Below, one piece after another: positions 19,101 to 29,733 of a DNA stretch of 64,000 nucleotides. The notes under the pieces were generated by a model, which ran no database searches, was not told the DNA's origin, and saw nothing but the letters and a program-made list of their open reading frames with translations. Source of the stretch: an uncultured Endozoicomonas sp. (GTDB lineage: Bacteria > Pseudomonadota > Gammaproteobacteria > Pseudomonadales > Endozoicomonadaceae); contig NZ_CANMAO010000001.1 in NCBI RefSeq assembly GCF_947495845.1, positions 310,001 to 374,000 on the forward strand, given 5' to 3'. Each line of letters begins with the position of its first letter. The stretch's first letter is position 1. The position numbers were made by a program, and so were the translations under genes.

Positions 19101-19611
19101 GCTGGAAAACGCGATCCGAAAAATCGATAAAGAAACCAGACAACGATTTAAGACTACCTTTGATAAGGTGAACTCTGGTCTGCAGGAATTGTTCCCACGG
19201 GTGTTTGGTGGTGGTCAGGCGTATCTGGCACTCACCGGTGAAGATCTACTGGATACCGGTGTCGCTATCATGGCTCAGCCCCCAGGCAAGAAGAACAGTA
19301 CTATTCATCTGCTGTCCGGTGGTGAAAAAGCACTGACGGCGATTGCTCTTGTCTTTGCTATCTTTCAACTCAACCCGTCACCTTTCTGTATGCTGGATGA
19401 GGTGGATGCGCCATTGGACGATGCTAACGTGGGACGTTATGCGAGGATGGTGTCAGAGATGAGCGAAAAGGTGCAATTCGTCTACATTACTCATAACAAA
19501 ATCGCTATGCAGGCGGCCAGTCAGCTTGTCGGAGTAACCATGCACGAGCCTGGTGTATCCCGTCCAGTCTCTGTTGATGTTGAACAAGCGGCGGCAATGG
19601 CCGAACTATAG
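16102..19611 (+). CDS. smc: SMC chromosome-condensation ATPase
   Basis: This 1169-residue structural-maintenance-of-chromosomes protein forms V-shaped dimers that organise the nucleoid with ScpA/ScpB. Walker A is GPNGCGKS (31-38). About 170-505 and 665-980 are long coiled coils, rich in E/Q/R/L heptads. The hinge lies near 507-660. The C-terminal head has the ABC signature LLSGGEKALTA (S1072) and Walker B CMLDEVDAPLDD (D1099, E1100). The size is normal. The smc-zipA-ligA order that follows is the pseudomonad arrangement. The start ATG 16102 is preceded by AAAAGGAAACG. Confidence 0.96.
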   Translation: MRLKSIKLAGFKSFVDPTTVHFPSNMCGVVGPNGCGKSNIIDAARWVMGESSAKHLRGESMTDVIFKGSNSRKPANQAAVELIFDNNEGRVTGEFAAYREISVKRTVNSDAKNTYYLNGSKCRRKDIMDIFLGTGLGPRSYAIISQGIISNLIESKPEELRVFIEEAAGISRYKERRRETENRIRRTNENLERLTDLRDELGRQLGHLQRQAQAAEKYKEFKAEERLKKAQLQALRWQTINEGAESQEHAIREFEVQLEAAISQQRSADAAMEDDRVQQMELSDRFHETQSSYYATGNEVTRVEQTLQHREERARELSSDLRQVEQNWEEAREQLADDQQQLEAFQEELIELEPELAMLQDQEADSGDVLAQAEDNMQRWQREWDQFNQKSHEPKRVAEVEQSRINHAEQVMGRLQERESRLREEASALGGDEDLEELTILSEKLTELELTSETVEMRIEECSEALEKYREQSQNFTAELDSNRDELSMVRGRHASLEALHQASMNEDTGTIEWLEQQGLTGNSRLMDKLQVDSGWERSVETVLGDSLQAVCVDSLDPVSEALNGLEQGSLVLLEAAGQQQHNPSLSELPLLAEKIQSGQDALTLLAGVYAANSLSVAMSLRTKLQPGESIITQEGIWLSSNWLRVSRGVDSHAGVLERQKEMEALAEKIITLEDSSQSLKAQLATARAELEKQEGQREELQKQLSGLNRTQGEVRADLGARKVRLEQFAERRRRLDSELQEAREQYQLEQEVIGESRMRLQEALDNMEDDIERREVLQEQKETLQKRLEEVRHQARFDKERAHQLALRQQSINTQIASLKAAIERLSQQATKLRERKEFLLESVSESNSPEGELKAQLEELLGRRLEEEERMQQARIALEEVEQQIRAGEKIRHGAEQEAQKVRERLEKLRMDWQGMQVRRTTLADQLKEDQFDLETVLENLPEEASESQWEEELQRIASRIERLGAINLAAIEEYETQSERKRYLDAQNEDLTSALNTLENAIRKIDKETRQRFKTTFDKVNSGLQELFPRVFGGGQAYLALTGEDLLDTGVAIMAQPPGKKNSTIHLLSGGEKALTAIALVFAIFQLNPSPFCMLDEVDAPLDDANVGRYARMVSEMSEKVQFVYITHNKIAMQAASQLVGVTMHEPGVSRPVSVDVEQAAAMAEL

Positions 19612-19769
19612 AAGGGCTCAGGCAGAAGGGTGCAGGCGATAAATGGGTATATTTACCTTAATGTCTTTGCTTAATTTATTGCGTTTTTATTGATATATTG
19701 CAACGCTAAGATTATTGCATGCTATTGCAATAACATTGTTGTCTAGAGCTTTATGGAACAGGCAGGTAT

Positions 19770-20846
19770 ATGGATCTGCGAGATTGGCTAATACTGATAG
19801 GAATACTGGTAATCATCGGCGTGCTCGCTGATGGCTATCGCAGGATGCGGCTGGCCAGAAAACGGTCGTCTGAGCTGAACTTTGGCCTCGAAGATGTCAA
19901 TGGTGGTGAGGATGAATTTTCCAGTGAGCTACCCAATGGTGGCGCCCGTTCACTTGCCTGCAGGGAAGTGACTCGAGAGCGAATGGAGCCTGGTTTTTCA
20001 GCGGATGATGGCGTTGATGAGAACTATGAGAGTAGAGCCTATGAGAGTAGAGCAGCAAAGCCAGCACCGGTAAAGGCGGCTCCCACGACTACTCAAAATG
20101 CGTCTTCAGCTCGTGTTGAACGCTCAGAGTTTAAAGCGTCGTCAGACAATTCTGGCTATTTGAGTACTGTGGAAATAGACGAGCCTGTACCACCTGTTTT
20201 GATGAATCTGGATGTCTCATCAAAGAACATTTCAGGGAGTGAAAACGTGTCGAATAGAGATTCTATCTCAGCGGATGATAGCCTAAGGGCCCAAAAAGCA
20301 GATGGCGAGACTCTGCAAAAAGACCGTGTGTCTGAGGGGCCTGCTCATCCACAAACTGAGTTAAAGCTGGAAACCAGCAAACCGGAAAAACTGAAAGATC
20401 GCCCAGCGGCCAGTGACGTTATTGTGATTAACGTGCTCTCCCGTGGCGGTGTGTTTTTCTCCGGTGAGCAACTGATGCAGGCCATGCTCTCATCGGGTAT
20501 GCGCTATGGCGATATGTCTATCTTTCATCGTTATTCCAACAGTGATGGTACAGGCAAGATTCTCTTCAGCATGGCGAATGGCGTTAAACCCGGTACGTTC
20601 GATATTAATAATCTCGAAGCTACTGAAACGCCTGCCCTCAGTATGTTTATGAGCCTTCCTGGCCCTGAAAAGCCCATGCAGGCTTTTGCATTAATGGAAG
20701 AGACCGCAAGACGTCTGGCTCTCGACCTGGGCGGTGAATTGAAGGATGAGCAGTTCAGTGTGATGACTCAGCAAACACTGGAACACTGTCGTCAGCGTAT
20801 TCGTGAATACGAGCGCAAGCGTCTGGCGACACAACCTTCCCATTGA
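19770..20846 (+). CDS. zipA: ZipA, cell division protein anchoring FtsZ
   Basis: This 358-residue inner-membrane protein tethers FtsZ filaments at the septum. The N-terminus DLRDWLILIGILVIIGVL is the periplasm-out membrane helix typical of ZipA. A variable, charged and Ser/Ala/Pro-rich linker (about 40-215) follows. The C-terminal FtsZ-binding domain runs from about 218 (VIVINVLSRGG) through GMRYGDMSIFHRY and ALSMFMSLPGP to the end. An AGGCAGGT sequence precedes ATG 19770. The 158-bp gap after smc is AT-rich with several TTGCAAT-type repeats, so zipA may have its own promoter. Confidence 0.93.
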   Translation: MDLRDWLILIGILVIIGVLADGYRRMRLARKRSSELNFGLEDVNGGEDEFSSELPNGGARSLACREVTRERMEPGFSADDGVDENYESRAYESRAAKPAPVKAAPTTTQNASSARVERSEFKASSDNSGYLSTVEIDEPVPPVLMNLDVSSKNISGSENVSNRDSISADDSLRAQKADGETLQKDRVSEGPAHPQTELKLETSKPEKLKDRPAASDVIVINVLSRGGVFFSGEQLMQAMLSSGMRYGDMSIFHRYSNSDGTGKILFSMANGVKPGTFDINNLEATETPALSMFMSLPGPEKPMQAFALMEETARRLALDLGGELKDEQFSVMTQQTLEHCRQRIREYERKRLATQPSH

Positions 20847-20850
20847 TTAC

Positions 20851-23571
<2,721 letters not shown>

Positions 23572-23639
23572 GTACGATCTGGAACTAAACCTCAATCTAT
23601 TAGTCTAACCACTTATAAATAGAATAATTGAGGTTTTTC

Positions 23640-24440
23640 ATGGGTTTACTCTTCAAGGATGTGAAGCTTCCTTCATTTACTTACTTCTTTCTGGCCGCCT
23701 GTCTTGCAGCTGCTGTGGTATCTGGTGCTGAACGGCAGTTGAATCAGCATTCCCCATCTAATGAAAATACTCAGACCTGGTTGAGCCAGACTCACCCGGA
23801 CGCGCTTAAAGTGCTGCGATTCTGGTTTGAAGAATGGGAGCTGGATATTCAGCGCGGTGGTGTGGGTCGTTACAATGAAAAGTGGTTTCCTCACGGCCCT
23901 GAGGGCACCAGTGGTAGTAAAGTGGTTGATCAAGCCAGTCGGGAAAATTTTCTTGGTTTGTATGATCAGGTGGTTGCCGGTCAGCATCAATGGAATGTTT
24001 CTGAAAACCCTTTTGATAACCTCGCCTATATTATTTTGACAGACCAGCTCAGTCGAAATATGTTCAGAGGAAGTGAGCGCGCCTATGCTCATGATGCCCT
24101 TGGGCGGGTTGCTGCTGAAATAAATCTTGAGAAAAAACTCTATAAACACTATTTCACGGGATATCAGCAATTATTTGTTGTCTTTCCGATGATGCATCAC
24201 GAGCACCTTGATTCACAGGTGAAATCCATTGAGTACTTGAAAGCGCTGAATGAAAACGCATCAACACCTTATGCCTTTTTAAAAGCAATGGAAAAAGGAT
24301 TTCAACATTATCAAATGATTTATATGTTTGGTCGTTTTCCCCATAGGAATGAGGTGCTTAACAGAGAAAGTACGCCCCTTGAAAAATCCTACATTCAAAG
24401 GGAGGGAGAAAAAGGATTTATTAATGGCGCCAAGTGGTAA
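23640..24440 (+). CDS. DUF924 family protein with N-terminal membrane/signal segment
   Basis: This is a 266-residue protein from ATG 23640, which has TTGAGG seven bases upstream. A hydrophobic N-terminus (YFFLAACLAAAVVSGA) suggests secretion or membrane anchoring. The DUF924 (UPF0 TPR-like helical) domain is recognisable by VLRFWFEEW, NPFDNLAYIILTDQLSRNMFRG, and PMMHHEH. Typical members are cytoplasmic and about 180-200 residues, so the leader is unusual. Function is unknown. The TAA stop coincides with the first three bases of the adjacent inverted-repeat element. Confidence 0.8.
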   Translation: MGLLFKDVKLPSFTYFFLAACLAAAVVSGAERQLNQHSPSNENTQTWLSQTHPDALKVLRFWFEEWELDIQRGGVGRYNEKWFPHGPEGTSGSKVVDQASRENFLGLYDQVVAGQHQWNVSENPFDNLAYIILTDQLSRNMFRGSERAYAHDALGRVAAEINLEKKLYKHYFTGYQQLFVVFPMMHHEHLDSQVKSIEYLKALNENASTPYAFLKAMEKGFQHYQMIYMFGRFPHRNEVLNRESTPLEKSYIQREGEKGFINGAKW

Positions 24441-24602
24441 TACCAATTCTGTTTTTAAATTATGGGCTGCGCAGCCATTTTGGGCGACTGGATCTGCGTT
24501 GAAGTTCCTCGCCATAGCTACGGCTATGACTCGTCGCTTCGTCTTGCCCAGTCGCCCAAAATAACTTGCTCACTCCACAATTTAAAAACGACATTGGTAT
24601 AA
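24438..24602. mobile_element. 165-bp MITE-like palindromic element with about 55-bp TIRs
   Basis: The left end TAATACCAATTCTG and the right end in reverse (TTATACCAATGTCG) share TTTTTAAATT and, deeper in, ATTTTGGGCGACTGG, giving inverted repeats of about 55 bp. The centre is a second hairpin (CATAGCTACGGCTATG). It has no coding capacity. It fills the gap between two convergent genes exactly, with its first three bases forming one stop codon. A degenerate relative lies at 29572. Confidence 0.75.
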
Positions 24603-24607
24603 GCGGG

Positions 24608-24841
24608 TTATTCGAATTCACTGGGTAAAAGATTCGCCTGATCTTTTGGTAATAGGTTAGGCGTCTGACTCTCCTGATCAAAAACAATCACCAGCTCTCC
24701 GGATTTGAGCACTGATTTCACTCGCTCTACTTTTCTGGCTAAGGATTCATCATAGCCATTATCCGTTCCATCTCTACTGACAAATTCTTCAATCAAATTG
24801 GTCAGTGTTTCTGGCTCCAGCATCTCCCAGGGAATAATCAT
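24608..24841 (-). CDS. yheU: YheU/UPF0270 family small protein
   Basis: This 77-residue protein begins MIIPWEMLEPETLTNLIEEF, which is the hallmark N-terminus of UPF0270, followed by SRDGTDNGY and LKSGELVIVFD. E. coli YheU is 72 residues. Function is unknown. Its ATG shares one base with the stop codon of trmO upstream (TAATG), so the two genes are probably co-translated. Confidence 0.9.
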   Translation of the reverse strand: MIIPWEMLEPETLTNLIEEFVSRDGTDNGYDESLARKVERVKSVLKSGELVIVFDQESQTPNLLPKDQANLLPSEFE

Positions 24842-25596
24842 TATTTATCCATCTCTTTTTTTGAGTTCAGAGACTCGAGCCCTTTCACCAGAAAGTGGTG
24901 CCCCGTGTATTCCCACACCACATTAATATCCCAAAGGGCTGTGCCGTGCCGGCGTTCTGAGGTTTCTCTCAAATACGCCGGGCGGGGGTCTTGTCCTAAC
25001 ACTTGCTCGATTAACAGCACAAGGTTTCGACCAGTGCGTTTTTCATAGCGCAGACACTGGTTCATGGCCTCATCGGTAAATTCAACATCCGCCATTTGCA
25101 TGGGGATCGGCGCAAAGCCACCTTTGGCGTGGGGCAGAGCATCGGCGTAAGGAAGGTAGGGTTTGATATCGATTACCGGCGTGCCATCCAGCAAATCTGC
25201 CGAGGCCAGATGTAATTTGAGCTTGCCGTTACCGGATTCAATGCCTTTTAACTCAACCACAGAAAGCCCAATGGGGTTTGGACGGTGGGTAGAGCGGGTA
25301 GCAAACACCCCCATTCTCTGGCGACCGCCGAGCCTGGGCGGCCGAATGGTTGGGCGCCAGCCTTCATCCATGGTTTGATGGAAAATAAAATGAACCCAGA
25401 TATGGGAAAAACCATCCAGACCACGAACCAGATTTTCCTGATTATAAGGCGGCAACAATTCCAGTGTGGCTTCTGCCGCGGTGACAATACCCGGCTGGCG
25501 TGGAATACCGAATTTCTGACGATAACAGGAGCGAATAACACCAATTGGCTCAAACTGAAAAGCAGAAGGCTGGCTGGAGGAAATATCTTCTTTCAC
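24841..25596 (-). CDS. trmO: TrmO, tRNA (t6A37) N6-methyltransferase
   Basis: This SAM-dependent beta-barrel methyltransferase (TsaA/YaeB family) makes m6t6A at position 37 of ANN-decoding tRNAs. Conserved motifs are FEPIGVIRSCYRQKFGIPRQPG, FATRSTHRPNPIGLS and DLLDGTPVIDIKPYLPY. The frame is open upstream to an ATG at 25764, but those first 56 residues are Cys/Arg/His-rich, unlike the family, and would run into the divergent nucleotidase gene. I therefore prefer GTG 25596 (about 251 residues, the family norm), though it lacks a good ribosome site. The end is coupled to yheU. Confidence 0.88.
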   Translation of the reverse strand: MKEDISSSQPSAFQFEPIGVIRSCYRQKFGIPRQPGIVTAAEATLELLPPYNQENLVRGLDGFSHIWVHFIFHQTMDEGWRPTIRPPRLGGRQRMGVFATRSTHRPNPIGLSVVELKGIESGNGKLKLHLASADLLDGTPVIDIKPYLPYADALPHAKGGFAPIPMQMADVEFTDEAMNQCLRYEKRTGRNLVLLIEQVLGQDPRPAYLRETSERRHGTALWDINVVWEYTGHHFLVKGLESLNSKKEMDK

Positions 25597-25757
25597 AATC
25601 GGAATGGTGTATCTGGAGAATTCGTTATCATGCCGTTTGATTTGGCAATTAGCAACTCTCTGATGATGCCTGTTTCTTTTGCGACGATGGTCTTCTGAAG
25701 GTACACTGCCGAAACAAACAGCAACAATTTTTGAGCAGCCGCAAAGCGATAATAATA

Positions 25758-27662
25758 ATGACAATGATGACTCGATTACTTCTCCTTCTCAGTCTGGTGA
25801 TATCACCATTCCTTATGCCCCAGGAAGTGAAAGCGAAAGAAACCCAATTCTCCATATTGCACACCAATGATTGGCAGTCTCGCCTGCTGGGTTTTGGCCC
25901 CAATTCCGAATATACCCCGAATACGATTAATGACGATCAAACCATTGGCGGCGTGGCACGTCTAGCCACTCTGATTGATGAGCGTCGCAACGCATTGGGC
26001 GATCAGCCGGTGCTATTGCTGGACGGTGGCGATATCAGTCAGGGCACATTGTTCCATACACTGTACCGTAAGCATGCGCCTGAACTCCGGTTGATGAAAC
26101 AGTTGGGTTACGACGCCATCACTCTGGGCAATCACGAGTTCGATTTTCGTTCCGATGGTGTCTCCATGATGTTGGAGGCCGCTAAAAATCACCTTGATGA
26201 GCTACCACCAATACTGTCTTCTAACCTGACGTTGCCTGAAGCTCAAAAACATCTTCAGGAAGATGGGACCATTCTTCCATGGAAGATTATTGAAAAGAAT
26301 GGCATTCGCTTTGGCCTGTTTGGTTTGATGGGCAGAGATGCCGCCGAAGTACTGGCTCCGGATCACAACCCATCGGTATTTGCTGATCAGATAGCGACGG
26401 CGAAAGAGATGGTTAAGCTCTTGAGAGATGAGCAAAAGGCAGATGTCGTTCTTCTGATGTCCCACAGTGGCGTGATCAAAATGGAAGATGGCAGCTGGGG
26501 TGGCGAAGAAGTTGAATATGCCCGTCAAGTGTCAGGTATTGATGTTATCGTCGGTGGCCACAGTCATACACCGCTGTTTGAACCCATTATGGAAAATGGC
26601 ACAGCCATTGTTCAGGCCGGCTCTGATACCCGTTTTCTGGGTGAGTTGAATCTGGTGGTAAGCGACACTGGCGATGTTCGTGTGAAGCAGTATCAGCTTC
26701 ATAAAATTGATGACAGCACCGTTGGTAAGTCTGCAGTGACCGCCCAGGTCGATAGGTTTAAAACATTGATCAACCAGGAAGTCATGACTGGTGATTTTTC
26801 TTTTGATCAGCCGCTGGTTCAAACCCCTGAAACTCTGACCAGAGATTATGCCGATCATGCGCTTGGTAATCTGGTGGCCGATGCCATTCGTTATGCCAGC
26901 GGCAGTGATATTGCGCTCACAACCAATAGTCTGATTCGTGATGATATGATGGCCGGTGAATCGGGTGTTCAGTCAGTGTCGGATATTTTTCGCCTCCAAC
27001 CTCTGGGTGTTGGGCCGGATGATCAACCTGGCTATCCTTTGATAAAAATCTGGATGACCGCTCAGGAAATCAGGGGCCTGATGGAAGTGATGTCCTTCGC
27101 CTGGCAGGTAAAAGGCGATGATTACTTCCCGCGTTTTTCGGGTCTGCGTTTCACCTACAACTCACTGCGCCCACCGCTGGATCGTATCACTTCTATTGAG
27201 CTGGGTTCTGAGGAAACAGGTTATGAGCCACTGGATCTCTCCGATGAAACCCGTTTGTACAGTTTCTCGGCGACCAGTTATGTGGGCGGTTTTGCCTGGA
27301 CCATTTCTGACTTGAGTTATGGTTTGGTGAACATTGTTCCTAAAGATCGTGATGGCAACCCCGTGGTGGATTTTAACGACAGTATTATTGATAAAGGCCC
27401 ACTGACGTCTGGCGTCCAGGAATACAAAAACTGGCAAGCACAGGTGAACTTCTTTGCCCAGTTGCCGGATGTTAACGGCGATGGCATTTCTGACATTGTT
27501 CTTGAAGAAGGGATTACCTCATCGAGAATGCAGAGTGTTAGTAGCATGAAGCCGGCGGACTTGATCGCTAATGCCACGGCGATTGTCTGGGTTTGCTGGG
27601 GCGTTGTATTGTTGCTGGCTATCCTGTTACTCGCGCTTGTCCGTCGTATGACCAGACGATAA
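25758..27662 (+). CDS. membrane-anchored 5'-nucleotidase/metallophosphoesterase (UshA/CD73 family)
   Basis: This is a 634-residue protein with a signal peptide (MMTRLLLLLSLVISPF), an N-terminal metallophosphatase domain, a C-terminal 5'-nucleotidase domain and a final membrane helix (AIVWVCWGVVLLLAILLLALV) with a basic tail. Metal-site motifs visible are HTNDWQSRL, LDGGDISQG, LGNHEFDF, MSHSG and VGGHSHT. In the first motif the usual metal-ligand His (NDxH) is Gln. It probably hydrolyses extracellular nucleotides or cyclic nucleotides at the membrane surface. The start is uncertain: ATGs at 25758, 25764 and 25767 all fit the signal peptide, and none has a strong ribosome site. Confidence 0.85.
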   Translation: MTMMTRLLLLLSLVISPFLMPQEVKAKETQFSILHTNDWQSRLLGFGPNSEYTPNTINDDQTIGGVARLATLIDERRNALGDQPVLLLDGGDISQGTLFHTLYRKHAPELRLMKQLGYDAITLGNHEFDFRSDGVSMMLEAAKNHLDELPPILSSNLTLPEAQKHLQEDGTILPWKIIEKNGIRFGLFGLMGRDAAEVLAPDHNPSVFADQIATAKEMVKLLRDEQKADVVLLMSHSGVIKMEDGSWGGEEVEYARQVSGIDVIVGGHSHTPLFEPIMENGTAIVQAGSDTRFLGELNLVVSDTGDVRVKQYQLHKIDDSTVGKSAVTAQVDRFKTLINQEVMTGDFSFDQPLVQTPETLTRDYADHALGNLVADAIRYASGSDIALTTNSLIRDDMMAGESGVQSVSDIFRLQPLGVGPDDQPGYPLIKIWMTAQEIRGLMEVMSFAWQVKGDDYFPRFSGLRFTYNSLRPPLDRITSIELGSEETGYEPLDLSDETRLYSFSATSYVGGFAWTISDLSYGLVNIVPKDRDGNPVVDFNDSIIDKGPLTSGVQEYKNWQAQVNFFAQLPDVNGDGISDIVLEEGITSSRMQSVSSMKPADLIANATAIVWVCWGVVLLLAILLLALVRRMTRR

Positions 27663-27671
27663 AGATGACGA

Positions 27672-27705
27672 AAGGCTCCGAACGATTACCGGAGCCTTTT
27701 TACTT
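27672..27705. terminator. bidirectional intrinsic terminator between convergent genes
   Basis: AAAGGCTCCG and CGGAGCCTTT form a 10-bp perfect stem with a nine-base loop, with T-rich sequence after it on the plus strand and A/T-rich flanks on the minus side. It serves the nucleotidase gene and probably the SGNH gene. Confidence 0.85.
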
Positions 27706-29474
27706 TATGGTTTTCTTTTCAAGGCCTCTTTAATCGCCTGATTTTTTGGATAATTACCGGTGTCGCAGGGGATGTTAAATCGCTCCGAAATCATCACGCA
27801 GGTTTCCTCAGCAATGGCGTAATGGGCTTCTGCACTTGGATGCACACTGTCGCTGTAAAATGCCGTTTTCAGTGGAGTAACCTGCGAGAAACGCTCACCA
27901 GTTGGTTGCCAGTTGTCGTCGAACGCGGCATTGTTTAACAACTCTTGGCTGACAAAATTCTTTTGTTCTTCAGCCTCTCGACGTTTTTCAGTAATGAAAG
28001 CATTGCGTTCAATTTCAACGGCTTCTGCGTCATCCATGCCGGGAATCGGGATGTCCAGAATAGGGTGGACGAAGTCCCATTGTGGATCTTTCCTTAGTGT
28101 TGAGAAGACTTCTTCACCATCGATTTTCATTACCCGGTAGCCATGGTTTTCAGGAAATGCTTCCCTTAATAGATTGATCCTCATGCTCAGGCTGGCATTG
28201 TATTTCAACCATTTTTCGTGAAGCTCACTTCTCATGGGCGAATTGAGAAACCGCGGTGCTGCGGTAATATCGGGCAGTAAAAAGACAATCACTCGTTGAG
28301 CTCCAGCCTGAAGGACATTGTAAATATCCTGTGCTTGTTCCTGGGCGATATCATCTGGGTCATCCCAGTTATTCAGGAAGTCATTGCCACCATTGAAAAA
28401 GATAACCAGAGCATCCTGAGGCATTAGACGGAGGGGGATGTCTACTTCTGCCACACCTGTTTCAGCCACGGCGTTTCGGCGCTCATTAAGATAAGACTGC
28501 ACAATCAAACCTTCGCAGGGTGGTAGTAGGCTACCTTGAAAGGCAGTGACTACAGCATCGAGCATACCGCCAACCGAGCGAAGAAAAGCACCAGGTCTAC
28601 CCAGTTTACTTTCAGTACAGAGTATCCAACTGCCGGCCATAGCACGGTTATCCAATTGAACTTTATTTTCTTCAGGGAATGACATCATTTTCACCAGCAC
28701 CTCAGGCCACATCAGATCCATGGCTTTCCCTGTCGTCCATTTACCTTTTTCATAGTGTTGACTGTCGGGTACCAGAGGAATCTGGCCTGCAAAACGGCGG
28801 GTAGTGGCCAGTAGGGTGTCTTCAGCCAGCTCGGGTATTTCAGAAACCAGATCATCTTTCACAAGTTCGCTTAATGCCTGGAGCTTGTTGCCAAGGAGCT
28901 TGGTGATGGTTTTGATTGGCGTAATTAACTGGGCAAGATAGGAGTGCTCAATTTTGCGAATAAAGTAGTGAGTGTGCTCAATCAGACCAAGCAGGTGATT
29001 ATCTACTCGGTCTTCAATGGATTTGAGGCTGTCCACAAGGCTGGTAATTAAATCTTCCAGCTTGTTGATCACTCGTTCTTCAAGCCCGGTCATGAGTCGT
29101 CTAAGGAAACTTCGTTCTCGTTTTTCTGCCTGAAGCTCCGTTCGATACAAGTCAAATGTCGCTTCAATATTGCGAATGCTACTGGCACGGGAAAAAAACT
29201 GGCTAAGGTCTACGGGTGGCTCACCGGTTTGTGGATTGATATCCCCTTTGAGTGATCGTAGAAGGTTAAAAGTCGAAGGGGCATCTTCAGAAGAATGAAA
29301 ATCATCGCCATTACTGTCTGAGAGGCTATCTCCAAATATCAGCAGTGTTTTTGGTTGCCATCGTTCCGGTTTTACAATCACTGGGTTACTGATATTGAGC
29401 ATGTGTTCAGCGTTAGATTCCACGGAATAGAGAATAAGAGAGCTGATTATCAGTGAATACAAACGACTTTTCAT
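27705..29474 (-). CDS. secreted SGNH/GDSL-family lipase/esterase with helical insertion
   Basis: This is a 589-residue protein from ATG 29474, which has AGGTG upstream; an ATG at 29504 is also in frame. The signal peptide is SRLYSLIISSLILYSVESNA. The SGNH catalytic blocks are visible: IFGDSLSDSNG (nucleophile Ser about 50), FFNGGNDFL (block III) and SDSVHPSAEAH (Asp about 542, His about 545). Between block I and the segment GKWTTGKAMDLMWPEVL lies a roughly 150-residue helical, coiled-coil-like insertion that ordinary family members lack. It presumably hydrolyses lipid or acyl esters outside the cytoplasm. Its resemblance to bacterial phospholipase/acyltransferase effectors such as SseJ and PlaA extends only to the SGNH fold. 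Confidence 0.8.
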   Translation of the reverse strand: MKSRLYSLIISSLILYSVESNAEHMLNISNPVIVKPERWQPKTLLIFGDSLSDSNGDDFHSSEDAPSTFNLLRSLKGDINPQTGEPPVDLSQFFSRASSIRNIEATFDLYRTELQAEKRERSFLRRLMTGLEERVINKLEDLITSLVDSLKSIEDRVDNHLLGLIEHTHYFIRKIEHSYLAQLITPIKTITKLLGNKLQALSELVKDDLVSEIPELAEDTLLATTRRFAGQIPLVPDSQHYEKGKWTTGKAMDLMWPEVLVKMMSFPEENKVQLDNRAMAGSWILCTESKLGRPGAFLRSVGGMLDAVVTAFQGSLLPPCEGLIVQSYLNERRNAVAETGVAEVDIPLRLMPQDALVIFFNGGNDFLNNWDDPDDIAQEQAQDIYNVLQAGAQRVIVFLLPDITAAPRFLNSPMRSELHEKWLKYNASLSMRINLLREAFPENHGYRVMKIDGEEVFSTLRKDPQWDFVHPILDIPIPGMDDAEAVEIERNAFITEKRREAEEQKNFVSQELLNNAAFDDNWQPTGERFSQVTPLKTAFYSDSVHPSAEAHYAIAEETCVMISERFNIPCDTGNYPKNQAIKEALKRKP

Positions 29475-29571
29475 GACTGACACCTGAAGGTACTTATTAT
29501 CCAATCAAGTATTAGTCGGAATTGGTCTGGTTGGTTAGATCAATTGGTGATGATGTATCGCACTTTTTTAG

Positions 29572-29671
29572 TTATACCAATGGCGCTTTTAAATTATGGA
29601 GTGACCAAGCACCGGAGGTCATAAACGCAGCCAACAAAGTAGCAACTTGAAAAACGACGGGTATTGTATAG
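29572..29671. mobile_element. degenerate MITE relic of the 24438 family
   Basis: TTATACCAATGGCGCTTTTA followed by AATTATGGAGTGACCAAG matches the right end of the 24438-24602 element (read in reverse) over about 40 bp. The far end (GAAAAACGACGGGTATTGTATA) is an eroded inverted copy. The middle is deleted. It lies in the 259-bp gap upstream of the SGNH gene. Confidence 0.55.
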
Positions 29672-29733
29672 AAGAGATGCTCATCACCATCGACAGCCTA
29701 AATTGTCGGTAGTGATGAACGTCAAGAGGATGG

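Noticed and set aside
25597-25764. 56-residue N-terminal extension of TrmO
   Set aside because: It is unlike the family, rich in Cys, His and Arg, and would overlap the divergent nucleotidase gene. GTG 25596 gives the normal length.
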